From NCBI GenBank assembly GCA_903892515.1, contig CAITIS010000060.1, forward strand, positions 1 to 52,490: DNA of 52,490 nucleotides, in the 5' to 3' direction. This stretch comes from an uncultured Planctomycetota bacterium (GTDB lineage: Bacteria > Planctomycetota > Phycisphaerae > SM23-33). The notes under the pieces were generated by a model. It ran no database searches. It was not told the origin of the DNA and saw only the letters and a program-made list of their open reading frames with translations. A program made the translations under genes and the position numbers. Of the stretch, positions 39,199 to 47,302 are shown one piece after another. How positions within the stretch are numbered: position 1 is the stretch's first letter; every line of letters starts with the position of its first letter.

Positions 39199-40425
39199 TT
39201 ACAGGCCGTCCTTGGGCCCCAGCGTCAACTGCGTACAGGCGAGGATATCATACCGCCGGGCCACGTCCAGCACTTGCTTGGCCGTAATCGCCATGACGCG
39301 GTCGATGTGCTCAGCCAGCGGCTGGTAGGTCTTGCGATACACCCAATCGAAGCCCACCGAGGTCAGCCGGCCCATGGGCAGTTCGCCTTTGAGCGTAATG
39401 GCTGAGGCCGTCTTGTTCTTGGCGGCTTCCAACTCGCGATCGGTGGGGCCTTCTTCGAGAAACTTGGCGTACTCGCGGCGGGCGATCTCGACCGCCTCAG
39501 CCGCCCGCTCGGGATCGGCCGAAATGAAGGTCAGGAACGCGCCCGTGCCGTCCATCTCGTCGAAGCTGCACGAGGCCTCTTCGGCAATGGCCGGATCGAT
39601 CAGGGCGTAATACAGCCGGCTGCCGGAGTCGTCGCCCAGGATGGCCGAAAGCAGGTGCGCGGCGTGGCGGTCTTCGGCCTGGCCGCTGGGGGCCGGAGAC
39701 ATCAGGCCCACGTGCTGGCGGACCAACTTGGCGTCCTGGATGGCTTCGGCCTTGACGTTGGGCCCCTGCACGCGCATCTGCCGGCCAACTTCGTAAGGCT
39801 TCCAGTGGCCGCACATCTGATTGGCCTTGCGGACGAATTCGTCCCAGTTCAAATTGCCCACGCCCACCAGCGTGACGTTCGTCGGGCTGTAGCGGCGGTT
39901 GAAGTACGCCAGCATGTCGTCGCGTTTGAGGGCCAGGATGCTCTCGCGCGTGCCCAGCACCAGTTGGCCCAGCGGGTGCTCGCCGAAGTGCCGGGTCATG
40001 AGCTTCTCATACAGCCGGAACTGCGGGCGATCCTCGTACAGGGCGATTTCTTCGAGGATGACGTTCTTTTCCGTGTCGAAGTCCTCGGTGCGCAAGGCCG
40101 GGCGCAGCATGTCGCCCAGCAGGTCCAGCAGACGCACCTGGAATTCCGGCAGCACTGCCCCCCAGTAGACGGTGTTCTCCTCGCTGGTGAAGGCGTTGTA
40201 CATCGCGCCCATCTCGTCGAATTCGCGATTGATGTCGAAGGGGCTGCGGCGGTCGGTGCCCTTGAACATCATGTGTTCGAGGAAGTGGCTGACGCCGGAG
40301 ATCTCGGCCGTCTCGTCGCGGCTGCCCGTGCGGGCGAAAAATCCCACGGCGATGGAGGCCGCGGCGGGATTGACCTCGCCGACGATCTGCAACCCGTTGT
40401 CCAGTCTGGCTTGCTTAAACTGCAT
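39199..40425 (-). CDS. M16 zinc peptidase, catalytic subunit
   Basis: A 408-residue M16B processing-type peptidase. The inverted zinc motif HFLEH is at residues 47-51, and the downstream Glu lies in NVILEEIALYED (about 120). The second half has the family substrate-binding part. ATG 40425 follows GGAG. The gene 40684-41928 upstream in the same direction encodes the inactive partner, so the two probably form a heterodimer. The substrate is unknown. Confidence 0.92.
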   Translation of the reverse strand: MQFKQARLDNGLQIVGEVNPAAASIAVGFFARTGSRDETAEISGVSHFLEHMMFKGTDRRSPFDINREFDEMGAMYNAFTSEENTVYWGAVLPEFQVRLLDLLGDMLRPALRTEDFDTEKNVILEEIALYEDRPQFRLYEKLMTRHFGEHPLGQLVLGTRESILALKRDDMLAYFNRRYSPTNVTLVGVGNLNWDEFVRKANQMCGHWKPYEVGRQMRVQGPNVKAEAIQDAKLVRQHVGLMSPAPSGQAEDRHAAHLLSAILGDDSGSRLYYALIDPAIAEEASCSFDEMDGTGAFLTFISADPERAAEAVEIARREYAKFLEEGPTDRELEAAKNKTASAITLKGELPMGRLTSVGFDWVYRKTYQPLAEHIDRVMAITAKQVLDVARRYDILACTQLTLGPKDGL

Positions 40426-40449
40426 TCCATTCTCCGGTGGCGTCAGTCT

Positions 40450-40683
40450 CGTAGGGTGCCGTGGACCGCGGCGTCCAGCGGCCACGTGGGCTGGAGTTCC
40501 GCAACGCGGCGCCCGTTTCGCAATCTGTGTGCAGAACCCGCGCCTGCTGGCCCAGAACCTGCACACTTCACACTTGCTTTAGAACCGGTTTGACCCGTGG
40601 CACAGCCGCCCTCGGCTGTGGCTTTTGCGGTCCTATCGATGTATTCGCACGCGGTTTCACGCCCGAGGGCGGGCGTACCACGG
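40450..40683 (+). repeat. Double-hairpin element, copy 2, and related repeats
   Basis: The ~107-bp element lies at 40582-40688 (CCGTGGCACAGCCGCCCTCGG, 40 nt, CACGCCCGAGGGCGGGCGT). It nearly touches the stop of the upstream M16 gene. A GGGTGCCGTGG...GTCCAGCGGCCACGTGG unit at 40453-40492 matches the palindrome at 117-146. Confidence 0.8.
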
Positions 40684-41928
40684 TTATGAGCCCCGTTTTA
40701 GTACGTCCGTATTCAGTGGGGCCGGGCCGATGGTCAGGGCCGTCAGCTTATTGGCCGGGAAGGCGGCGATATACTGCTCGACCTGCTCCATCGTTACGGC
40801 GTCGATGGCCGATGACATCTCCGCCAGGCTGCGCAGCCGGCCCAGGTGGTACCAGTCGGCCGCCATTGCATCTGACCGGGCCGAGGTCGATTCGCCCTGC
40901 ATGATCAGGGAACTCTTGACCTGCGTCTTGCTGCGGGAGATCTCCTGCGGCAGGATGTTCTTGCCCAGGTTCCGCAACTCCCCGACGGTCACTTCCAGCG
41001 TCTCCTGCGCCTTTTCGGGCGTGGTGCCGGCATACACGAAGATGCCCGCGTGCCCCTTGATGTAGTGGTAGCGGGCCATGACCGAGTACACCAGCGCCCG
41101 CTTCTCGCGGACCTCGGTGAACAGGCGGGCGCTCATGCCGCCCGACAGAATCATCTCGGAAATCCGCGCCGCGTAGTAGCGTTCGTCCTGGATGGTGGCG
41201 GAGTCGAATGCCAGCGTGATCTGCGCCTGGGCCGTCGCCTTGGTCAGGTGATGCAGGCCGCGAACGGCCGGACGAGTCTGTATGGCCGGCGGCTCCTGGC
41301 CTTGCCATGAACCGAAAAGCCGCTCGACGTCGCCGCGCAGCTTCTCCCAGTCGAATTGCCCCGCCACGGCCATGATGCAGCCACGCGGGCTGAAATGTCG
41401 CGCGATGTGTTGACGCAGCCCCTCAGGCGTCATGGCCGCCAGAGATTCCTTGTCGCCCAGCGGATTTCGCCCCAGCGGGTGCGGGTAGAACCTCTCGCGG
41501 ATCATGATATTGCACTTGCGCATCGGCTCATCTTCCAGGCCTTCGAGGGCCTGGGTGACGAGGTCGCGGCAAGGTTCGAACGTGCCGTCCTCCAGCCGGG
41601 GGCGGCGGATCATGTCGGCAAAGATCGCCAGCGACTCGGGCAGCACCTTGCCCAACTGCGCCGATGCCACCGCCATGTGGGCGATCTGCGGGTGCTCGTC
41701 GTGCTGGCAGCCTAGGCTGTCCAGGGCGTCGTTGAGCTGGCGCGTGTCGCGGTCGCCGGCCCCGCGCAGCAGCCAGTGCGAGGCGATGGCGGCGCTGCCG
41801 GGCGGCGAGTCCATGCTCGTGCCCATGGGCAGGGCGATGGTGAAGGCGGCCGATGCCACTTGGCTCATCCGCTGCGCCACCAGCGTCATGCCGTTATCAA
41901 AGCGATGGCTATAGAATTCTTCTGCCAC
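40684..41928 (-). CDS. M16 peptidase-like protein, non-catalytic partner
   Basis: A 414-residue M16 homologue without the zinc motif: the position of HXXEH reads HWLLR. The Arg/Tyr pair that holds the substrate in such partners is kept (REKRALVYSVMARY). Starts at GTG 41928 after GGAAAGG. It precedes the catalytic subunit in the leftward direction, separated by a 258-bp repeat spacer, which is unusual for such a pair. Confidence 0.88.
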   Translation of the reverse strand: MAEEFYSHRFDNGMTLVAQRMSQVASAAFTIALPMGTSMDSPPGSAAIASHWLLRGAGDRDTRQLNDALDSLGCQHDEHPQIAHMAVASAQLGKVLPESLAIFADMIRRPRLEDGTFEPCRDLVTQALEGLEDEPMRKCNIMIRERFYPHPLGRNPLGDKESLAAMTPEGLRQHIARHFSPRGCIMAVAGQFDWEKLRGDVERLFGSWQGQEPPAIQTRPAVRGLHHLTKATAQAQITLAFDSATIQDERYYAARISEMILSGGMSARLFTEVREKRALVYSVMARYHYIKGHAGIFVYAGTTPEKAQETLEVTVGELRNLGKNILPQEISRSKTQVKSSLIMQGESTSARSDAMAADWYHLGRLRSLAEMSSAIDAVTMEQVEQYIAAFPANKLTALTIGPAPLNTDVLKRGS

Positions 41929-42246
41929 GTCAGGGCCTTTCCAGAGTCAAAACCAGCCGGACCATTGTAGCGGGTAATTGCGGGGCGGCAAAGAATTGGC
42001 GAAGTTTGGGAGATGCTCGAAAAACTGAGCAGGGATGCAGAGGATGCATGGGATAAAGCTTCCTATACATCCCATGCATCCTTGCATCCCTGCTTGATTG
42101 TGCTTTACGCCTGAATTCGCGGGCCGCTTCGAACCGGTTTGACCCGTGGCACAGCCGCCCTCGGCTGTGGCTTTTGCGGCTATATCAATGTCTGCTCGCG
42201 CGCTTTCACGCCCGAGGGCGGGCGTACCACGGTTATGAAACCCGGC
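41929..42246. repeat. Spacer with GGATGCATGGGAT hairpin and double-hairpin element copy 3
   Basis: A minus-strand TACAAT box at about 41963 may serve the M16 gene. The rest is repeat: GCAGGGATGCAGAGGATGCATGGGAT with the inverted arm at 42029-42099, then the ~107-bp element (42131-42238), nearly identical to 40582-40688 including the flanking GAACCGGTTTGACCCGTGGC. Confidence 0.75.
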
Positions 42247-42645
42247 TTAGCGAGCGCTGGCGCCGCGGATCTTGCGCACGACGTCTTCGAGCCGCTGGCT
42301 GACGGCGTCGCGCAGGCTCAGGAGCTGGTCGATGGTTAAGTCGCCCAACTCGACGCTGATGTTGGCGCCGCGGCTTGGGGCCGCCGGACGACCGGCCGGT
42401 CGAGCCTTGCGCGAGGCCAGCCCGTGCGAGGCGGCCCGGTGCCGCGCCAAGTGCATGGACAGCCGGAACGTCCTGCCGCAGTCGGGGCACTTGAAGGCCT
42501 CGGCGGCGCTCCGGCCGGCAGCCTTGCGGGCCTTCTTGCCCTTGGCAGCCTTGGCAGGCTTGCCCGCGCCGTGCATCCTTCCGGTGTGAATCTTCAACGC
42601 ATGCTCGCCCGCAAACTCTTTCCCACACGCTGCACATTTCGGCAT
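42247..42645 (-). CDS. C2H2 zinc-finger protein
   Basis: A 132-residue protein with two classical C2H2 fingers: CAACGKEF...HTGRMH at the N-terminus and CPDCGRTF...HRAASH after a Lys/Ala-rich basic linker. The C-terminal helix (DLTIDQLLSLRDAVSQRLEDV) may dimerise. ATG 42645 is chosen because GGAG is correctly spaced for it; 42657 is an alternative. Such eukaryote-like fingers are rare in bacteria but occur in some planctomycetes and proteobacteria. A DNA-binding regulator is inferred. Confidence 0.78.
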   Translation of the reverse strand: MPKCAACGKEFAGEHALKIHTGRMHGAGKPAKAAKGKKARKAAGRSAAEAFKCPDCGRTFRLSMHLARHRAASHGLASRKARPAGRPAAPSRGANISVELGDLTIDQLLSLRDAVSQRLEDVVRKIRGASAR

Positions 42646-42756
42646 CGTAGTCTCCATTCCGCCCCAAGTTAACGATCATATGTATTCGCTTGGCGCCATT
42701 GCGTCAAGGGATTTGCGATACAAATGTTATCGCTCTATACATCGCAATTGTGGGAG

Positions 42757-44724
42757 TCACGGTGCAAGCGGCTGAAATGAATTGTGCAGCGCATTGTACA
42801 TCGCTTCCAATGGCTGGAGCAAACCGGTTCCGACTCGTCCGCCATGCAAGGCCAGATCGCTCAGCATCGCCAGCGAACCCCGCGGGATCTCCGAAATGGG
42901 CAGGGAGGTGAACTTCAGACTCCGCGAGTCGGAGACCTTGCCATGCACGTGTTGAACAAGCAGGTTCCTGCCAATGGCGTACACGAACGCACGTGCCACC
43001 GGAATTACCGAAACGAACGTCGTGCCCACAATGTCGGCATCGACGACGTCAGTATGCGGGTCATACGTGCCACGCAATACCTCGATGCCGCCGAGGTGGC
43101 TGCCGATCAGGCCGTGAACGATCTTTACGACCGGTTCGCCCAGATGAAAGACGAAGCGGGCACTGGATAGCCCCGTCAACTCCGCCGGCCAGCCAAGGCT
43201 GCGAAATACGCCGCCCAGGATCGGCACCGACCAGAAGTCTGCGTCTCGGACCGTCGCCATCAGCCGGCCCTTGGCTGTGTCTATGCTGTCCAGTGGACCG
43301 GCCAGTTGCAGGCGCGCGTCCATTGTGCCTCTTCGGTCGGAAGCGGTCATCCCAGCCAGTTGCTCCAGCTCGAACAGACTCATCTTACGGGCGTCGAAAT
43401 CCAGTTCGAAGTGAGCATCCCGCTTCGACCAGTGCATGAGACTGGCATTGGCGTTGAACGCGCCGCCAAGCAATTGCCCTTTCAGACCGACCAGCTCAAT
43501 GCGCTGGTTGGCCAGATCCAGCTGCTTCCAAGTGATGACGCCCAGATGAACCTTCTGACTCCCGCGGGCCGGCGCCGTCACGTCGAGGGCGCCGGCATTG
43601 GAGCGGGCATATCCAGTGAGCGAGTGTTTGCGCCGGGTATCGAAGTCCACCGCGCCGGAGAAAGTGCCCCAGCCATCGATGTCATACCCGCCAAAGACGT
43701 GCTTGTCCCAGAACTGCCCGGATGATGCCGTGCGCGCCAAGTCTACGCGGCCAAGCGGGACGCACACGCGCACTCTTCCGGCACTGAGGTCATAGTCAAA
43801 GTCGGCGCACCGCCATTGGGCAGTTCCCGGCCCGGTGGCGAAGGCGGCGTGCTGTATCTGCCCTTGGCCATCCTGGGCATGGGCGTAGAACCGCACATCA
43901 GAAACGATCTCGCCCTGTTGGTACGAAACTCTCGCCCACGAGACATCCAGCGTTGCCGAGTGTTCGAGCTTGTCCAGCGACTCCATCGACCCATTCCACT
44001 GGGCCGATAATGCCACGCTGCCGCCATCGCTGGAGAAGTCCTGGCCGCCCAAAGCTGCCAGCAGAGCCTGGCACTCCTGGGCGGTGAAGTTGTGCTGCCA
44101 CTGCAATTGGCCCTGCACGGTGTTGTGGGCCAGATCCAGTTGACACGTGGCCGACAGTGGGGGAGAAGTCGTAGATGCAACTTCCTGCCGCAGTGTGAGC
44201 GCGTACCCTTGCTGCGCGGGGCTTGCCAGCATGAACAGGCCTGGCATGTGAAATTCCGGGCCCTGCTCTGAAGTCAACTCGACCTGGAAGTCGTCAAGGC
44301 GGATGAGGGGCAGTTCACTCGGCAGTGCGGGCGATGTCACCTGGGGCTTGGGCAACTTTACGTCCAACTGGCCATGGCGGAAGTGCAGTTGGCACTCCGC
44401 GTGCGACAGCGCCACCTCAGATATGCTGGGATTAAAGCCTGTCCAACGCAGATGGACTTGGGCCGACGGCACATGCAGCCACGTCCGCGACTGGGTGTCC
44501 GTAATGCTCAGTTCAGACACATGCAGCGCGCCGGAAAGGTCCACCCACGCCCACCGCAGTTGGGCTCGCCCCGGCCAGTGGCCAGCCAGAAGGCCATTGA
44601 TCTGGGCGCTGGCCAAGTGGGGCAGCGCCAGCAGGCCGCCCGAAATCAGCAGGACAAGGACCACCAAGAGCGCCGTGGCCACTCTGGCTGCACGCCGGAG
44701 CCAGCGAGACGCTTTCTTGGCCAT
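42757..44724 (-). CDS. AsmA-like envelope protein
   Basis: A 655-residue protein with an N-terminal membrane helix (residues about 12-34) and a long periplasmic beta-rich part. The AsmA C-terminal-type region lies near 470-600 (RRGTMDARLQLAGPLDSI, VDADIVGTTFVSVIPVARAFVYAIGRNLLVQHVHG). The AsmA/YhdP group is linked to phospholipid transport and outer-membrane assembly. It diverges from the DUF547-like lipoprotein. ATG 44724 follows AAAGGAT. Confidence 0.75.
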   Translation of the reverse strand: MAKKASRWLRRAARVATALLVVLVLLISGGLLALPHLASAQINGLLAGHWPGRAQLRWAWVDLSGALHVSELSITDTQSRTWLHVPSAQVHLRWTGFNPSISEVALSHAECQLHFRHGQLDVKLPKPQVTSPALPSELPLIRLDDFQVELTSEQGPEFHMPGLFMLASPAQQGYALTLRQEVASTTSPPLSATCQLDLAHNTVQGQLQWQHNFTAQECQALLAALGGQDFSSDGGSVALSAQWNGSMESLDKLEHSATLDVSWARVSYQQGEIVSDVRFYAHAQDGQGQIQHAAFATGPGTAQWRCADFDYDLSAGRVRVCVPLGRVDLARTASSGQFWDKHVFGGYDIDGWGTFSGAVDFDTRRKHSLTGYARSNAGALDVTAPARGSQKVHLGVITWKQLDLANQRIELVGLKGQLLGGAFNANASLMHWSKRDAHFELDFDARKMSLFELEQLAGMTASDRRGTMDARLQLAGPLDSIDTAKGRLMATVRDADFWSVPILGGVFRSLGWPAELTGLSSARFVFHLGEPVVKIVHGLIGSHLGGIEVLRGTYDPHTDVVDADIVGTTFVSVIPVARAFVYAIGRNLLVQHVHGKVSDSRSLKFTSLPISEIPRGSLAMLSDLALHGGRVGTGLLQPLEAMYNALHNSFQPLAP

Positions 44725-44726
44725 GT

Positions 44727-44756
44727 CTTGTGCTATCCTTTCGATGTCCTACAATC
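44727..44756 (+). promoter_or_regulatory. Promoter that would give a leaderless mRNA
   Basis: TTGTGC (44728-44733), 16 bp, TACAAT (44750-44755) places the transcription start about seven nt later, on the ATG at 44762. No ribosome site precedes that ATG. The 37-bp divergent spacer to the AsmA-like gene leaves no room for more. Confidence 0.45.
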
Positions 44757-44761
44757 AATGC

Positions 44762-45628
44762 ATGCGACGGCGGCGCGACATACTCTGCCTGTGCAGCATT
44801 CTATTCCCGCTGCTGGCTGGGTGCACCCGGCCAGCTGAACCGGCGATCTACCTGGCGACAGCCGGCGTGGCGCCCTCGCCGGATGTGTCGGCATTGGCCA
44901 GTGTGCTCAACGCCGCTGTCACGCCCGATGGGAGCGTCCGGCTGCCTGAACTGGTCAAGACCCAGGATGACTTGCAGCGGCAACTGCGGCTCTTTGCGGT
45001 GACGGGCCCATCGGCCACGCCGGGGCAATTTGGCGTGTCCGAGCAGGTCGTGGCGTATTGGTACAACGTCCGCATGGCCTGGTCGCTGGAGCTGGCCCGC
45101 CGGGCGGAGTGTGAAAAAGCAGATCCCACGCTGCTGCGCCGAACAAGCTTTCCCGTGGATGGCCGGCGGATGAGCGTCGATTGCATCGACGAGTTGCTGG
45201 TGGGGCTGAGTCGGCAAGAGGGGGACTTTCGCATTGCCGCCTGCGCCCCCGGCGCCTGGCTGGATGACGCACCGCTGCCGAATCGGCCCTTCGTGGCCGC
45301 CGACTTGTTTACGCGGCAGCAGGAGATGCTCAACCGGCTGGTCCTGAACGAGAAGCATTTCGTGATCAGCATCGAGCAGCAGAGCGTGTACGTGCCGAGC
45401 CTGCTCTGGCGGGTGCGCGACGTGTTGCTGGCGGAGTACACGCGGCAATATGGGCCCGGCGGCACGGTGGTGGTGGCGTTGAAGAGCTGGCTGTCGCCGC
45501 TGGCGTGCGTTCGATTGGAGAACGCGCTGGGCTACCGTGTCGTGGAACAGTCGGCGCGCGACGCCCTGGCCATACAGGGTCGCATGATGTACATGCCCGG
45601 GAATATCGGTAAAGTGGAAGTGGACTGA
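44762..45628 (+). CDS. DUF547-like lipoprotein
   Basis: A 288-residue lipoprotein with lipobox LLAGC (Cys21). The segments AYWYNVRMAWSLELA, RRMSVDCIDELLVG and DFRIAACAPGAWLDDAPL follow the DUF547 order, but the family Cys-Pro signature is not conserved, so the active site may be lost. The start at 44762 rests on the promoter and signal; a longer frame upstream runs antisense through the AsmA-like gene. Confidence 0.65.
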   Translation: MRRRRDILCLCSILFPLLAGCTRPAEPAIYLATAGVAPSPDVSALASVLNAAVTPDGSVRLPELVKTQDDLQRQLRLFAVTGPSATPGQFGVSEQVVAYWYNVRMAWSLELARRAECEKADPTLLRRTSFPVDGRRMSVDCIDELLVGLSRQEGDFRIAACAPGAWLDDAPLPNRPFVAADLFTRQQEMLNRLVLNEKHFVISIEQQSVYVPSLLWRVRDVLLAEYTRQYGPGGTVVVALKSWLSPLACVRLENALGYRVVEQSARDALAIQGRMMYMPGNIGKVEVD

Positions 45629-45655
45629 GGTCAGAGGCCAGAGGTCAGAGGCCGG
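45629..45655. repeat. AGAGGTC/AGAGGCC heptamer array
   Basis: GAGGTCAGAGGCCAGAGGTCAGAGGCC: alternating AGAGGCC and AGAGGTC in 7-bp register. It lies directly after the lipoprotein stop. The same unit recurs at 51033-51085. Confidence 0.75.
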
Positions 45656-45688
45656 AGTTGCCGCGCGAAACGCTCAGTGGAGCAATGC

Positions 45689-46501
45689 ATGAACTTCATC
45701 TTGGTGATGGGCGCCTGGACGGTGGGCGTGATCGCGACCTTCGGCGAGTTCTGCCGCTTCTGCGGGAGATCGCTGGCGTGGGTGTGGGCGGCCATGCGGC
45801 TGCGCTACCTGCGGCTGCTGATGGAGCAGATGTACGACGTGGGCACGAAATCCGTGCCGGTGGTAATGATCACCGGCGCGTTCGTCGGGGCCGTGCTGGC
45901 GTCGCAATCGGTATTGCAGTTCAAGGCCGTCGGGCTGGAGGCCAAGCTCGGCTCGATCGTGAACGTGTCGGTGGTGCGCGAACTGGGCCCGGTGCTGGCG
46001 GCAGTGGTGGTGGCAGGAAGGGTCGGCGGCAGCTTGACGGCCATGCTCGGCACCATGCGCGTGACCGAGCAGATCGACGCCCTGCGGGCCATGGGCGCCG
46101 ACCCCATCCGCGTGCTGGTCGTGCCGCGCTTTCTGGCCTGCCTGCTGCTGATGCCGCTGCTGGTGCTGTACACTGACTTGACCGGCATCCTGGGGGGCTA
46201 CTTCATCGGCGTGAAGATCTACCACATCAACTCCGGCGAGTTCTGGCACAACGCCCGCATGTCGGTGGAGTTCTTCGACATCTTCTCAGGTTTGCTCAAG
46301 GCGTTGATCTTCGGCGGGCTCATCAGCCTGATCTGCTGCTACCGCGGCTTTACCTGCCGGCCCGGAGCGGCCGGGGTGGGCAAGGCCTGTACGCAGAGCT
46401 TCGTCGAGAGCGTCATGATGATCCTGGCCCTGGACTTCTTCATGGGCGTGATTCTGAATACCATCTACGTGGTCCTGTGGGGCGCGCCCCACGCGTTCTA
46501 G
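45689..46501 (+). CDS. mlaE: MlaE-family ABC transporter permease
   Basis: A 270-residue inner-membrane permease of the MlaE family, which with an ATPase (MlaF) and MCE protein (MlaD) moves phospholipids between the membranes. Family markers: MITGAFVGAVLASQS, VVRELGPVLAAVVVAGRVGGSLTAMLGTMRVTEQIDAL. ATG 45689 has GGAG upstream; GTG 45677 is an alternative. No MlaF or MCE gene adjoins it. A DUF962 gene follows at once. Confidence 0.9.
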   Translation: MNFILVMGAWTVGVIATFGEFCRFCGRSLAWVWAAMRLRYLRLLMEQMYDVGTKSVPVVMITGAFVGAVLASQSVLQFKAVGLEAKLGSIVNVSVVRELGPVLAAVVVAGRVGGSLTAMLGTMRVTEQIDALRAMGADPIRVLVVPRFLACLLLMPLLVLYTDLTGILGGYFIGVKIYHINSGEFWHNARMSVEFFDIFSGLLKALIFGGLISLICCYRGFTCRPGAAGVGKACTQSFVESVMMILALDFFMGVILNTIYVVLWGAPHAF

Positions 46502-46510
46502 GAGTATCCT

Positions 46511-46738
46511 GTGCTGGAAGGCTGGTTGTCGCGGCATCGCAATAAGACGAACTTCGCACTGCACATGGTGGGCATTCCCGCCACCGTGGTGGGCGTGGGG
46601 CTGGTGATCTTCAAGCTGTACTGGGCGGGAGTCCTGGTGTTTGCAGGCGGCTATGCCCTGCAGTTCCTGGGGCACATCATCGAACACAACCAGTCCGGTG
46701 AAGAGCAGCTCGTCCGCCGGATCTTCAGGAAGAAGTAA
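46511..46738 (+). CDS. Mpo1-like (DUF962) small membrane protein
   Basis: A 75-residue protein with HRNKTNFALHMVGIP (9-23) and HIIEHN near the end, the histidine pattern of the DUF962/Mpo1 family, and two membrane helices. Yeast Mpo1 is a fatty-acid alpha-dioxygenase; bacterial members are largely unassigned. GTG 46511 follows GGAG within 9 bp of the MlaE stop. Co-transcription suggests a lipid role. Confidence 0.8.
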   Translation: MLEGWLSRHRNKTNFALHMVGIPATVVGVGLVIFKLYWAGVLVFAGGYALQFLGHIIEHNQSGEEQLVRRIFRKK

Positions 46739-47302
46739 CGCGTCTGTAGATGTGAAAATATACATATGTATTCTAAGTGGCGACAGCGTAGTTCGCGTCC
46801 CCGAACCATTTGATCCTCGGTATTCCTGACGCGCGGGCGAGACGCCCGCGACACGAAGAGGGCCCATCTCGTGGGCCGTCTTTACCACATCGCAGCACTT
46901 CCACCCCGTCAGCACGCCTGCTCCATGGCGCGAAATGGCCAGCGGAACTCAGCGCGATGGCCTTGCTGCCCTTGCGCTTACGGTTTCAGGGCTTGGCCTG
47001 ACGAAACCACGCATAACTCACGTCAGTTGCCCGCTCAGGTTCGTACCACTGGCCCCTATAGGGGATAGGATGATTCAGGGCTGCGGCTTGTACTCATGGC
47101 GCGAAACTTTCACAACATATTGCAGAGTAACATGTTACAGAATTGGTGTAAGGCTTACGCATTTTCGAAAAAGGCTTCTTGATTTCTCGCTTGGTTGGAT
47201 AATGACTCCCGTGCGAGCAGCGTAATGCAAGTGTGAGGTTGGTCGGAAGAACGAAAAACTGAACCCGACGTTGCACGATACCAAAGGAAGCGAGGACACA
47301 TC
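46739..47302 (+). promoter_or_regulatory. Upstream region of the sigma-factor gene with three 12-bp palindromes
   Basis: No gene is seen in 564 bp. Three perfect palindromes: ATACATATGTAT (46760-46771), CCCCTATAGGGG (47053-47064) and GTAACATGTTAC (47127-47138). They are operator-like. A GATAAT box near 47198 precedes the start. A GGGCGAGACGCCC repeat copy lies at 46829-46856. GAGGA precedes the ATG at 47303. Confidence 0.5.
46861..46883 (+). terminator. Terminator after the MlaE/DUF962 operon
   Basis: Stem GGCCCA-TCTCG-TGGGCC followed by GTCTTT, about 120 bp after the DUF962 stop. Confidence 0.55.
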
